This document shows positions 1 to 11,846 of a stretch of DNA of 64,000 nucleotides, in pieces. Location of the stretch: contig CM053166.1 in NCBI GenBank assembly GCA_028571685.1, positions 60,412,111 to 60,476,110 on the forward strand, in the 5' to 3' direction. How positions within the stretch are numbered: the stretch's first letter is position 1; the number at the start of each line of letters is the position of its first letter. The notes under the pieces were generated by a model. The model searched no databases, was not told the DNA's origin, and saw only the letters and a list, made by a program, of their open reading frames with translations. The DNA comes from Heterohyrax brucei. Its lineage: Eukaryota > Chordata > Mammalia > Hyracoidea > Procaviidae. A program made the translations under genes and the position numbers.

Positions 1-612
1 AGTATAGACAGACTTCAAAATCTGACAAACAAAACACATTCATCAGAAGAGAAAATAGATAAATGGAAATTGATAAGAATCAAACAATTCCTCTCATCCA
101 AAGACTTCATCAAAAGAATTAAGAGACCACCTACAGAATGGGAAAAAATATTTGACAACTCTTTGTCAGACCGATGCCTAATCTCCATAATCTATAAGGT
201 TCTACAAAATATTAATAAGAGAAAGACAAATCATTCAATTAAGCGATGGGTAAAGGAGATGGACAGACACTCTTCTGAAGAGGAGATCCAGGCAGCCAAA
301 AAACACATGCAGACAGGCTCACAATCATTAATTATTAAAGAAATTCAAATCAAAACAACAATGAGATACCCTCTCACACCAACAAGGTTGGTCATGATCC
401 AAAAAACGCAAAACACTAAATGTTGGAGAGGCTGTGGAGAGATTGGAACTCTCCTACACTGGTGGTGGGATGGCAGAAAGGTGCAACCTCTTTGGAAAGC
501 AATTTGGCATTACCTTAAAATAATGGATCTAGATATAACATTTGACCCAGTAATTCCACTGCTTGGAATATATCCAAAAGAATCAAGGCCATTCACATCA
601 ACTGACACATGA
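1..612 (+). pseudogene. L1 ORF2 C-terminal fragment
   Basis: An open frame enters from the left edge and ends at 612. It matches the C-terminal segment of L1 ORF2p: the TEWEKIF region, the MRYPLTP segment and the cysteine-rich CWRGCGEIGTLLH block, followed by PVIPLLGIYPK. In this block L1 proteins normally have Cys residues in the LLHCWW..C stretch. Here the sequence reads LLHWWWDGRK, so two of those Cys positions are lost. The EN and RT domains are not in the window. ORF2p is the endonuclease/reverse transcriptase that drives target-primed reverse transcription. This fragment cannot act. Confidence 0.85.
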
Positions 613-1130
613 ACACGAAAGTTCATTGCAGCACAGTCCACGATAGCAAAAAGTTGGAATCAACCCAGATGTCCAACAACAGAAGAATGGATGGGTAAAC
701 TTTGGTATATGTACTCAACGGAGTATTATACATTGATAAAGAACAATGGTGATAGCAGGAAACATCTCTCAATTTGTCTCAACTGGAAGACATTATGTTG
801 AATGAATCTAGTCAGCGACAGAAAGACAATTATTATACGAGATCCCTACGATAAAAACTTAAAAGCATACTCATATATAACAGAAGAGACTCTTTGACGG
901 CTACAAGGGTGGGGAGGGTGGGAGGATGGGAGGACAAGGGGCGAGGGTTTAGATTAGATAGTTGTTAGAAATTTGATTGGGTGAAATTGGTGACAATACA
1001 CATTAGTAAGAAGATCAATATTAATGGGACTTCGACACAACTTGTGTACTCCTCCTATCTTAACCCAATATTGTAAGCAGAGTATGTACACTTTCATTTT
1101 TTATTCAATAAAGAAAAAGAAGAAAAATAA
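1..1130 (+). mobile_element. L1 LINE, 3' end (copy A), cut by the window start
   Basis: Sense L1 containing the ORF2 C-terminus (to 612) and a shortened 3' UTR that ends with AATAAA near 1106 and an A-rich tail. The 3' UTR follows the other L1s of this window up to the phrase CCCAATATTG near 1065. It then jumps straight to the GTACACTTTC segment that normally lies about 0.7 kb further on. The copy therefore carries an internal 3' UTR deletion. Its 5' part lies outside the window. Confidence 0.9.
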
Positions 1131-1236
1131 ACCAGAAAACCTCTAAACATAAACAGCAGCTAGCAATAACAACATGTTATCCTGTTACTCATACTTCACA
1201 TTAAAATATTGGTAATTATTCTGTGAAAAACAAAAA

Positions 1237-4200
1237 AGAAAGTGGAACTCATAGAAACTGAACATCTTGCTCAAAAAGCCATGGGTTATAGAAGAAATCA
1301 AGGATAAAATAAAGAAATTTTATGGATCCAAATCAGAATGAACACACTTCCTAGTAGAACCTATGGGATACAGCCAAAGCAGTGCTCAGGGGTCAGTTTA
1401 TAAATGCATACATCTGGAAGAAAGAATCCAAACCAAAGAATTAACCCTACAGCTTGAACAAGTAGAATGAGAACAGCAACGGAACCCCTCATACATCCGA
1501 AGAAAACAGATCATAAAGATTAGAGCAGAACTGAATGAATTAGAGAATAGAAGAACAACTGGAAAGACCAAAAGCTGGTTTTCTGAAAAGATCAACAAAA
1601 TTGACAAACCACTGGCTAAACTTACTAAAGAAAAAACAGGAAACAACCCAAATAAAAAATGAGATGGGAGATGTCACAACGGATCCCACAGAAATAAAAA
1701 AATCTATATATCGTAACAGACTATTACAAAAGACTTACTGTAACAGATTTGAAAACCCAGAGAAAATGGACAAATTCCTAGATTCATGTCACCTACCAAA
1801 ATTATCACAAGGTGGAGCAGAACAACTTAATAAACCCATCACAAAAGGAGAGATTGAAAAAGTCATCAAAAAACTACCAACCAAAACAAGCCCTGGCCCA
1901 GATGGCTTGACCACAGAATTATACCAAGCTTTTAGAGAAGCGTTATCTTCAATACTACTGAGGCTACTTCACAGTATTAAAAGGGATGGAATGCTCCCAA
2001 ATTCATTCTATGAAGCTAGCATAACCCGGACCAAAGCCAGGATAAGACCCAACAAAAAAGGAGAACTACAGACCAATGTCACTCATGAACCTAGATGCAA
2101 AAATCTTCAACAAAACACTTGCCAACAGAATTCAACAACATATCAAAAAAATAATTCATCATGACCAAGTTGGATTCATACCAGGGATGCAAGTCTAGTT
2201 CAGTGTCAGAAAAACAATTAATGTGATCAATCATATAAATAACACAAAAGACAAGAATGGCCTGATTTTGTCAACTGATGCCAAAAAGGCATTTGATAAA
2301 GTCCAACACACATTCATGTTAAAAACTCTCAGCAAAATATGAATAGAGGGCAAATTCCTCAATGCAATAAAGGCCATTTATACAAGACAACTGCATGCAT
2401 CACCCTGAATGGAGAGAGACTGAAACATTTCCCGCTGAGAACAGGAACTAGACAAAGATGCCCACTCTCACCTCTCCTATTCAACATTGTACTAGAAGTT
2501 CTAGCCACAGCAATTAGACAAGACCAAGAAATAAAGGGCATCTGCATCAGCAAAGAAGTAAAAATCTCCCTATTTACAAATGATATGATTGCATAAGCAG
2601 AGAATCCTAAAGAATCCAGAAATCAACTACTTGAACAGATAGAAGAGTTCAGCAAAATCTCAGGATACAAGACAAACATAAATAAATCCATAGGATTCCT
2701 TTACACCAACAGAGAGATTATTAAAGAAGAAATCACCAAATCAATACTATTCACTATAGCCCCCAAGAAGATAAAATACCTAGGAATAAATCTAACTAGA
2801 GAAATAACAGACCTTTACAAAGAGAACTACAAGACCTTACTACAAGAAACTAAGAGATACTTACATAAATGGAGAAATCTACCCTGCTCTTGGATAGGAA
2901 GACTTAACATTGTGAAAATGTCTATTTTACCCAAAGCAATTTATATAATGCAATCCCAATACAAATTCCAGTGACTTTTTTTTCTCTTTTTTTTTTATTG
3001 TGATTGAGTGACAGTGTACAACCCAGGTTAAATCTGCATACCTGCATATGTGCAGCTCCTACTGCTCTCCTTGCTTGGTGACAGCACATTCCTCCTTTCT
3101 GTTCTATACAAGTCTTATCCTCTAAACAATCTCCTGTCTTCTCCTCTGTACCCTCTCCACTCGCCTCTAGTAAGAGGCCAGTAGGATGACATCCTACAGA
3201 TGCATAGGACCATAAAGTGCACACATGATACAGTTACTGTAGGTTGCCGAGTCCAATCCATTCCTGTCTGAGGAGTTGAACTCAGTAATGATTTATGATC
3301 AGCAGCAGCATCAGGTCTAGGGGCCACACTTCCAGGGGAATGATGAGACCTTCGGACAATCAATTGCAGTCTTTTAGTGGAGTTCTCAGGATGCACCCTT
3401 TTTTATTCTTGTATTGCCAATGGGGCTCAACTTTGAGAGCCCCATCACGGCTGCCAGTGACGTTTTTTAATGAGATGGAGAAACAAATCACCAAATTTGT
3501 TTGGAGATGGCAGAAGCCCCAGATAAGTAAAGCACTACTGAAGAAGAACACGCTGGGAGGCCTCTCACTACCCAACTTTAGAACCTATTACACTGCCACA
3601 GTTTTCGAAACAGCCTGGTACTGGAACAAAAGGAGTCATATAGACCAATGGAACACAGTTGAGACCCCAGAGACGCCACCATCCTTCTATGAACAGCTGG
3701 TATTCCACAAAGGCCTTAAGATTTTAAACTGGGATAAAAACAGTCTCTTTAACAAATGGTCCTGGCAAAATTTGACGTGCATCTGCAAAAAATTGAAAGA
3801 AGACCCATACACCTTATACAAAAACCAACTCAAATTGGATAAAAGACCTAAATATCAAATCTAAAACAACAAAGCTCATCCAAGAAAATATAGGATCAAC
3901 AATGGAAGTTTTAATACACAATGTAGACAGACTTCAAAATCTGTCAAACAAACCACAAACAGCAGAAGAGTAAATAAATAAATGGGAACTACTAAGAATC
4001 AAACACTTTTGCTCACACAAAGACTACCAAAAGAATTAAAAGACCACCTACAGAATGGGAAAAAATATTTGGTAACTGTATGTCAGACTGACATCTGATC
4101 TTCATAATCTATAAGGTACTACAATATGTCAACAAGAAAAGGATAAATAATCCAATTAAGCAATGGGCAAAGGAAATGGACAGATACTTCTCTAAAGAGG

Positions 4201-4765
4201 ATATCCAGGCAGTCAAAAGATACACACAGAAATGTTCATGATCATTAGCCGTTAAAGAAATTCAAATCAAAACTACTATGAGATATCTCCTTATCCCAAC
4301 ACGGTTTGCCATGATCCAAAAAACACAAAATAACAAATGCTGGAGAAATTGGAACCCTTCTACACTGCTGGTGGGATTGCAAAATGGTACAATCACTTTG
4401 GAAACCAATCTGGAGCTTCCTTAAAAAGGTGGAAATAGATATACCATTTGACCCAGTAATCCCACTGCTTGGAATATATCCTACAGAAGCAAAGGCATTC
4501 CCATGAACAGATACATGCACATGAATGTTTATTGCAGCACAGTCCACAATAGAAAACAAATGGAATCAACCCAGGTGCCCAAAAACAGATGAATGGATAA
4601 ATAAACTATGGTATATATATATTCAGTGGAACACTATGCAATGACAAAGAACAAAGACGATATTAGAAAGCATCTCATAACTTGGTTTCAATTGGAAGAC
4701 ATTTTGTTGAGTGAAATTAGTCAGCAGCACAAGGACAAATATTGTATAAGATCCCTACTATAAGG
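1237..4765 (+). pseudogene. L1 ORF2 RT-to-C-terminus, broken
   Basis: Pieces in shifting frames cover the ORF2 linker, RT and C-terminal segments. Recognisable blocks are [15 protein letters not shown] and SPGPDGLTTELYQ (RT palm entry), then [30 protein letters not shown] (RT). The YADD-equivalent follows, reading LFTNDMI at about 2570-2590. In L1 this motif is F-A-D-D, so the first catalytic Asp is replaced by Asn. A stop follows at once (2594-2596). The frame resumes after the inserted fragment with FFNEMEKQITKFVW. The GxRQG residue is also changed (TRQRC). The enzyme is dead at the active site as well as by stops and frameshifts. Confidence 0.85.
2983..3453 (-). mobile_element. L1 3' UTR fragment inserted antisense into copy B
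   Basis: The reverse complement reproduces the last ~460 bp of the L1 3' UTR seen at about 5310-5760, with a poly-T run (2976-2996) on the left. It is flanked by CCAGTGAC-T(n) at 2968-2983 and CCAGTGACG-T(6) at 3454-3468, an imperfect target duplication of about 14 bp. This is a classic 5'-truncated L1 insertion. It falls inside the ORF2 RT-to-C-terminal region of the host L1. Confidence 0.85.
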
Positions 4766-5765
4766 ACTTAAAAGCAGACTCATGTATAGAAGAAAAGACT
4801 ATTTGACTGCTACAAGAGAGGGGACAGAGGCAGGGAGAGAGCTTGTTATAGATTAGATAGATAGCTGACAGAAATTTGGTTGGGTTACATCAATGGGTGG
4901 CACACATTAGAAAGAAGATCAATTTCACTGGACTTCTACATAACCTGAAAACTTTCAATCTTAACCCAATACTGCAAGGACAGAGTAGCAGGGGTGGGAG
5001 TCTAGGGACCATGCTTTCAGGGGACATGGAGGCCAATTGGCATAACTAGAGTATTGCTAAGATAGCCTTCTGCACCCCATATTGGTGAGTTGCATTTTGG
5101 GTCTTAAAAGCTAGCAAGCTGCCATCTGAGGTACACCAAATTGTCCTAGCTCAGCAGAAGCAGATGATCACCAAGGACCAAAATGACATGGGGAAAAGAG
5201 AACCCAGAAGACACAAAGACCCACATAAATGAGTGACTATATCAGCATGTGACTGGAAGAACCAGATGGTGTCCAGGCACCGCCTGTGACAGCTGTGACG
5301 GGGCTCACAGTGTTGAGTCTCAGTGGCAGCACAAGAATAAAAAGAAGTGCACCCTGAGAACTCCACTAAAACACAGCAATTGATGGTCTGAAGGCCTTGA
5401 GGCTCCCTTGGGAGTATGGCCCCTAGTCCTGATGCTGCCCCTATCCATAAGTCATTACTGAAGTCAACTCCTCAGACAGGAATAGGTTGGACTTGGCGAC
5501 ACAGAGTGACCATATCGTGTGTGCGCTTGATGATTCTATGCATCTATAAGATGTTGTCCTACTGTCCTCTTACCAGAGGGGAGCAGAGAGAGAGGAGAAG
5601 AGAGGGCAAGAGATTGTTAAGAGGATATGACATGTATAGAATAAAAAGGAGGAGTGTGCTGTCACTGGGCAAAGAGAGTAGTATGATTTGCACATATGCA
5701 GGTATGCAGATTTAATCTGGATTGTACACTTTCACTCAATTACAATAAATAAAATAATAAAAGGA

Positions 5766-5862
5766 AGATGCTCAATGAGATGGACTGACCCAGTGGCTGC
5801 AACAGTGAACTCAAGCATAACAGTGATTATGGGGATGACCTAGGGCTGGGCAGTGTTCATAG
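5766..5862 (+). mobile_element. RTE LINE 3' fragment
   Basis: The stretch with GGCTGCAACAGTGAACTC, AGCATAACAGTGATTATGG and GGGCTGGGCAGTG matches the near-3' part of the RTE at 9.25-11.85 kb and of the RTE tail at 60.8-61.1 kb. It lacks the terminal tail. Short and diverged, so boundaries are approximate. Confidence 0.7.
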
Positions 5863-6180
5863 AAGAAGCAGGAAATTTTCCCCACTACTTAGTGCATCAC
5901 TGTGTAGCTTACAATATGAGGAGTAAGAGAAAGCTATCTCGATTCCAAAGCGCATAAAGTTTTCCAATATCAGGAGAAACCAGCCCTGGCTTTTAGGAGG
6001 AAATGCCATGGTTGGCCCCGGCAGCATGTGTGTTTGAAGCACTGCCCTCAAGTTGTATTGAGGGCAGTGGACACTAACCAGAAGAATCAGTGGAAAAAAC
6101 GCAATAGTTCACATGCAACACTGTAGAGAATTATCAGAAACAAATGGGTTACACTTTGAAAAGACATCATAGTTGTGTGG
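5863..6180. other. No gene recognised
   Basis: About 320 bp between an RTE fragment and a SINE. No long open frame and no repeat I recognise. Confidence 0.5.
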
Positions 6181-6495
6181 TTAGCCGCCACTGAGTTAGT
6201 TCCTCATTCACAGCAACACTGTGCACATGGAATGAAATACTGCCTGGTCCTGTGCTAACCCCATGATCAACTGTGACTCAAATCATTATGATCCATAAGG
6301 TTTTCAATGGGTGATTTTTGGAAGTAGTTCACTAGGCTTTTCTTCCTAGTTCATCTTAGTTCGAAGTTGAACAGAAACTCACTTAACATCATAACAACAT
6401 GTAAGTCTCCACTGACAGAAGGGTGGTGGCTGTGCATGAGGTGCACTGGCTGAACTGAAGGTGAGAATTCTACCAGTGAACCAGTCATCAGTTGG
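6181..6495 (-). mobile_element. AfroSINE-type SINE (long variant), antisense
   Basis: Read on the minus strand it contains the CTAGGAAGAAAAGCCTAGTG and CTTCCAAAAATCACCC blocks and the GACCAGGCAGT block of the longer afrotherian SINE variant. It ends in the degenerate tail next to 6181. Strongly diverged, hence old. Confidence 0.7.
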
Positions 6496-8135
6496 TAGCA
6501 AAAGCCAGTGAAAAAATGTCCTGTTACAATCGGAGTTATATCTCTTTTCCCCCCACTTTTGTACCCATTGGCTGATGAGTTTTAGGGAAACTTAGGTGAC
6601 ATATTTTGGCCTTGAATCCTCAAGTAGCCCCAAAATTCAGGTCAGTTCGAATAGCTTTGCTTACTGAAATAGTAAATTATTTTCCTATGTTGATTTTTTT
6701 TTTTTACTGTGAAAACATTTTAGAGTAGAAAAACATAGTGACAAAATGATTAAGCATCTTATTAAGATAGCTGAACGTTCTTACTGAAGATCATGCTTTA
6801 CATCATTTGCAAACAAACTTCTCAAACCACAAGACAACTTTTTTCCTTTATGGAGAATTCCAGTTTCAAAGCTAAATTGAAAGCCTTTTTAAAAATAAAA
6901 TTTTCAGCAAAGAAGTGATGTTAATGGATACACTTGAGGACAGTTAGTGGTGACATTAGGCATATGCATTTTATGTACTAACCCAGCTTTGCCAATTTTC
7001 CTGCTTTGCTGAAAAGTTCATTTTCAAAACATCAGCGCTCTATACTTGACAGCTTGCTCCTTCTGAAACTCTAAATTTCTTGTGTGCAGCTAACACACGT
7101 ACATTTAGAAAATTCATATGTATGCCACTTTTAGATTACATGCTGTTGTCAAGTATTGACTTGTATGGTTGATAGCTTTAATATTACTATTTGTGTCTCT
7201 ATAAGTTACTTTTGCAGAAGATAGAAAGAAGAAAATCTAGATTTTATTAATAGATATGCTAAGCATAACACTCAAAACATAATTTATATGACTATCAATA
7301 GCATAATTTTAATAACATCAAACATGTTTGTGTCATACGGAAATGTCTTCTAAATGCAGAATGTGAGTGGTGCAGTGAATCAGGGGTAGGCTCTTAGGAG
7401 GAAATACCTGACTTGAATCCATAAACGGAATAAAAGAACCTAAAAACCATTATAACAGTAGAAATAGCTCCAAAGATTCACATTTGTCTATCACCTTGAA
7501 CTTCACAATCACAAATGAATAATAAATTAACCACAAGGAGGCCACCAAGATTTCTAGAATTATACAAAGAGTAGGGATTTATTGTTCTCCTTAAATGGTA
7601 TATGGAGAAAACTTGTGTGTGTGTGCACCTGTGTGTGTTGAGGTTGGGAGATACAGGGAAAGAGAGGAGTGTTTAAGAGAGAATCTTTTAGGGAATTTCC
7701 TACAGAGAAACTTTATATATTAGAGATGTTTGACTTATCTCTAGGCTTGGGTGTTGGTTGTATGGTGTAATAGACATGTGAAGAAGGAGTCATTGACAGC
7801 AATAACTGAGAGTGTGGGAGATGCTAATATAATGCAGGTGTGAAGAGGGCAGTGGATCCCTAATGGAACTCCTGGTTAATCAAGTTTGACAGAAGCCCAT
7901 AGAGAGGTAGATATGAAGCCAAGCCCCTTTGTCATGTGATGAGGTAGTAAAACATGATCTTTAACAATCCTCTTTAATCCTCCTTTCTTTTCCTAACTTC
8001 AACTTGTGGTGGCTTTAGCTTACCCTCTGATTACTTAAGAGTGTTTTGTTAGTTCTTTCCTGTCTGTATATACCATTACCTGTCACTTTGTTGTACTGTG
8101 GTGTCTTGCAGGTTGATACGATGCTAGGAGCTATA
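6496..8135. other. Unique AT-rich DNA, no gene recognised
   Basis: No open frame of note and no clear repeat family. A T-run lies at 6694-6705 and a short interrupted GT repeat at about 7612-7640. Confidence 0.5.
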
Positions 8136-8140
8136 CCACC

Positions 8141-8665
8141 TGTCATGGATTGAATTGTGTCCCCCCAAAAATATGTGCAGCCATGTGGCTGGGCCATGAT
8201 TCCCAGTATCTTGTGACTGTCCTCCATTTTGTGGTTTTCCTGTGCTGTATGTTAAAGGATTAGGGTGGGGCTGTAAATCCCTTCATAGGATTACCTCCCT
8301 GCTGTACTGTAAAGGGAGTTTCCCTGGAGTATGGCTTGCCCCACCCTTAATCCTTTCATCCTGCAAGAGATAAAAGGACAGAGAAGCAGACAGAGAATTG
8401 GGAACCTCGTACCATCAAGCAAGCAGCACCAGGAGAAAAGTGCGTCCTTCAGACCTGAGGTTCCTGCACCAAGATGCTCCCTGGACAAAGACTGATGCAA
8501 TACCAGATTTTTCTCCAGAGCCAATAAGGGGGAAAGCCTTCCCCTGGAGCAGACACCCTGAATATGGACTTGTAGCCTACTGGACTGTGTAAGAATAAAC
8601 TTTCCCTTATTAAAGCCATCCACTCTGTGGTATTTCTGTTAGAGCAGCCCTAGCTGACTAACACA
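8141..8665 (+). mobile_element. Solo LTR, ERVL/MaLR-like lineage-specific family (copy 1)
   Basis: Starts TGTCATGGATTGAATTGTGT and ends GCTGACTAACACA, flanked by a perfect 5-bp TSD CCACC (8136-8140 and 8666-8670). It contains AATAAA near 8593 in AGAATAAACTTTCCC. Four more copies of the same family lie at 18.5, 39.2, 40.3 and 57.9 kb. The 5-bp duplication, the TG...CA ends and the 3' end resembling MaLR LTRs support an ERV-L/MaLR-type LTR. No internal region accompanies it. Confidence 0.85.
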
Positions 8666-8689
8666 CCACCACTATTTCAAATAGATCAG

Positions 8690-8862
8690 GGTCACCCATG
8701 GTGGACAGGTTTCAGCAGAGTTTCCAGAGGCTGACTAGGAAGAAAGGCCTGGAAGTCTACTTCTTGAAAATTATCTAAAGAAAACTCTGGATTACAAAAG
8801 AATATTGTGCAATATTGTGCTGAAAGATGAGCTCCTAGGTTGGAAGACACTAAACACAGCAG
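8690..8862 (+). mobile_element. AfroSINE-type long-variant fragment
   Basis: Contains GACTAGGAAGAAAGGCCTGG and GTCTACTTCTTGAAAATT, the body blocks of the long afrotherian SINE variant. An AAAGATGAGCTCCTAGGTTGG segment follows that I take to be its 3' part. Family membership is inferred from these blocks. Confidence 0.55.
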
Positions 8863-8892
8863 GATATGGCAATGTTTTATGTATATATATAT

Positions 8893-9030
8893 AGTGCTTG
8901 AGGAAACCCTGGTGGGTAGTGGCTAAGGAAGCGCCTACCAAAAGGTGCTCCTTGGAAACTCTATGGCACAGTTCTACTCTGTCTATAGGGTTGCCATGAG
9001 TCAGATCCGACTCAATGGCACTTGACTAGC
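8893..9030 (+). mobile_element. AfroSINE with CACTTG-type tail
   Basis: GAAACCCTGGTGGGTAGTGG (tRNA-like head), GCTCCTTGGAAACTCTATGG, then TAGGGTTGCCATGAGTCAGA and TCCGACTCAATGGCACTTG. The head has a deletion relative to other copies. The tail CACTTG-ACTAGCTGG, rather than GTGGGTTTGG, marks the subfamily that also supplies the micro-insertions described elsewhere. Confidence 0.85.
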
Positions 9031-9297
9031 TGGGTATTATAGTGCATGAAGTAAAAGTTTGCAATTCAAGTCAGTTTGTCATACAAAAACTTTTTTACAA
9101 ACATTGTTATATGACCTTAGTTGCTCTCTGTATGACAGCACACTCCTCCTGTCCACCTTGCATTTGCCATGTTCATTCGGCCAGTGTCTATCCCCTTCTG
9201 CCTTCTCATCTCACCTGTGGATAGGTGTCGCCCATTTAATATCTCATGTATCAGTGAAAGGATAATATCCCCACATGGATAAGGAAGACCAGTTAAT

Positions 9298-11846
9298 ATG
9301 GCTGTTATTCAAATTTATGCACCAACCACTAAGGCCAAAGATGACAGAACTGAAGATTTTTACCAGCTTCTACAATCTGAAATTTATCAAACATGCAATC
9401 AGGATGCATTGATAATTACTGGTGACTGGAATGCAAAAGCTGGAAATAAAGAAGGATCGGTAGTTGGACAATATACCCCTTGGTGACAGAAATGATGCTG
9501 GAGACTGCATAATAGAATTTCACAAGATCAATGACTTCTTCACTGCAAATACTTTTTTCACCAACATAAATGGTGGGGATACACATGAACCTCGCCAGAT
9601 GAAATACACAGGAATAAAATCAACTACATCTGTGGAAAGAGACAATGGAAAAGCTCAGTATCATCAGTCAAAACAAGGGCAGGTACCAACTGTGGCACAG
9701 ACTATCACTTGGTCATATGCAAGTTAAACTGAAACTGATGAAAATTGGAACAAGCCCACGAGAGCCAAAGTGCGACCTTGAGTATACCCTACCTCAGTTT
9801 AGAGACCACTTCAAGAGTTGATTTGATGTGTCGAACACTAATGACTGAAGACCAGACAAATTGTGAAATGACGTCAAAGACATCATACATGAAAAAAGCA
9901 AGAGGTCATTGAAAGGGCAGGAAAAATAAAAGACCAAATTGGATGTCAGAAGAGACTCAGAAACTTACTCTGGAACACTGAGTGGCTTTTAAGAAGTGAT
10001 GAGATAAAAGAACTGAAGATTTCAAAGGGTGGCTCAAGAAGACAAAGTAAAGTATAATGACATGTGCAAAGAGCTGGAGATAGAAAACCAAAAGGGAAGA
10101 ATACACTCTTCACTTCTCAAGCTGCAGTAACTGTGGAAAAAAATTTAAGCCTCAAGTTGCAATAGTGAAGGATTCTACAGGGAAAATATTAAATGATGCA
10201 GGGAGCATCAAAAGAAGAAGGAAGAAAAACAAATAATCATTATACCAAAAAGAATTGGTTAATGTTCAACTATTTCAAGAGGTACCATATGATCAGAAAC
10301 AGATGGTACGGAAGGAAAAAGTTGAAGCTGCATTGAAGGCTTTGGTGAAAATCAAGGCTCCAGTAATTGATGAAATATCAATCAATGGAGACATTTCAAC
10401 AAACAGATGCAGCACTGGAAGTGCTCAATCATCTATGCCAAGAAATTTGGAGAAAAGCTACCTGGCCAACCTACTGGAAGAGATTCATATTTATGCCTAT
10501 TCCCACGAAAGGTGATCCAACTGAATGTGGAAATTATTGAACAATATCAGGGTTGCCATGAGTCGGATCTGACTCAATGGCACTTGGCTTGGCTTGGCAT
10601 CATTTAATATCACACACAAGTAAAATTTACTAAGCCAAAGATCACTGAAAAGTGGCTGCAGCACCATATTGACAGGGAACCACTAGAAATTCAAGCCAGA
10701 TTCGGAGAATGTAGAACCAGGGATATCACTGCTGATGTTAGATGGATCATGGTTGAAAGCAGAGAATACCAGGAAGATGTTTACCTGTGTTTTATTAACT
10801 ATGCAAAGGCATTCAGCTGTGCAGATTGTAACAAGTTATGGATAACTTTGTGGAAAATGGAAATTCCAGAACACTTAATTGTGTTTATGAGGAACGTGTA
10901 CACGAATCAAGAGGCAGTCATTCAAACAGAACAAGAGGACACTGTATGCTTTAAAGGCAGGAAAGGTGTGCACTGTAATATTTTTTCACTCTGTATGCTG
11001 AACAAATAATCTGAAAAGCTGGATTACGTGAAGAAAAGGGCATCAGCATTAGAGGAAGACTCATTCACAACTTGTGTTATGTGAAGGACATGAAGGACAC
11101 AACCTTGCTTGCTGAAAGTGAAGAGGATTTGAAACACTTAATGATCAAAGACCATAGCCTTCAGTGAGGATTATACTCCAACATTAAGAAAACAAAAGTC
11201 CTCACAAATTGACTGGTAAGCAACATCGTGATAAACTGAGAAAAGACTAAGGTAGTCAAGGATTTCATTTTACTTGGTTCTACAATCAACGCCTGTAGAA
11301 GCAGCCATCAAGAAATAAAAAAGATGCATTGCACTGGGAAAATCTGCTGTGAAAGACCTCTTTCAAGTGTCAAAAATTTAAGATTTCACTTTGAAGACTA
11401 AGGTGTGCCTGACCCAAGCCATGATATTTTCAATAGCATTATATGCATGGGAAAGCTTGACAGTGAGTAAGGAAGACAGAAGAATTGATGCCTTTCGACT
11501 CTGGTGTTGGAAAAGAATATTGATCATATCACAGATTGCCAAAAGAATGAAGAGATCTGTTCTGGAAGAAGTATAACCAGAGTGCTCCTTAGAAGTAAGG
11601 ATGGCGAGACTGTGTCTTACATACTTTGGGTGTGTTGTCAAGAGGGATGAATCCCTGGAGAAGACATCACGCTTGGTAGACGGTCAGCATAAAAAAGGAA
11701 GACCTTCAGCAAGATGGATTGTCACAGTGACTACAACAATGCTCTTAAGCATAAAAATGATTGTAGGAATGGTGCAGAACAAGATAGAATTTCATTCTGT
11801 TGTATATATGGTTGGGATGAGTCAGAATCAACTCAGAAGCACCTAA
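9298..11846 (+). pseudogene. RTE ORF (AP-endonuclease + reverse transcriptase), decayed
   Basis: The protein would nick target DNA and copy RTE RNA at the nick. Visible parts are an endonuclease block VIQIYAPT and IITGDWNAKAG (9298-9486), then a frame change to GDCIIEFHKINDFF (9464 on). RT blocks follow at 10749-11009 (VYLCFINYAKAF, PEHLIVFMRN, VIQTEQEDTV) and C-terminal blocks at 11391-11846 (LTQAMIFSIALYAWESL, DAFRLWCWKRIL, ARLCLTYFG). The RT motif A Asp that follows KAF is Ser here. The YADD region reads CYVKDMKDTTLLAESEE with a small duplication, so motif C is lost. A 49-bp SINE-tail insertion (10550-10598) lies between EN and RT. Confidence 0.8.
10550..10598 (+). mobile_element. Micro-insertion of a SINE 3' tail (49 bp)
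   Basis: Begins GGGTTGCCATGAGTCGGA, continues through an imperfect copy of the palindromic core, then CACTTGGCTTGGCTTGGC. It interrupts otherwise continuous RTE sequence, with ATCA on both sides (10546-10549 and 10599-10602). No tRNA-like head is present. Confidence 0.75.

Larger units (their letters stand above)
1225..5765 (+). mobile_element. L1 LINE, 5'-truncated (copy B), with a long 3' UTR
   Basis: The match to the full-length L1 at 21.7-28.8 kb begins near 1225, just before AGTGGAACTC, so the 5' UTR, ORF1 and endonuclease are missing. ORF2 runs to about 4765, followed by a roughly 1-kb 3' UTR ending in an A-rich tail with AATAAA near 5750. An antisense L1 fragment (2983-3453) interrupts it with a target duplication. 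The relative order of insertion is therefore copy B first, then the fragment. Confidence 0.9.
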
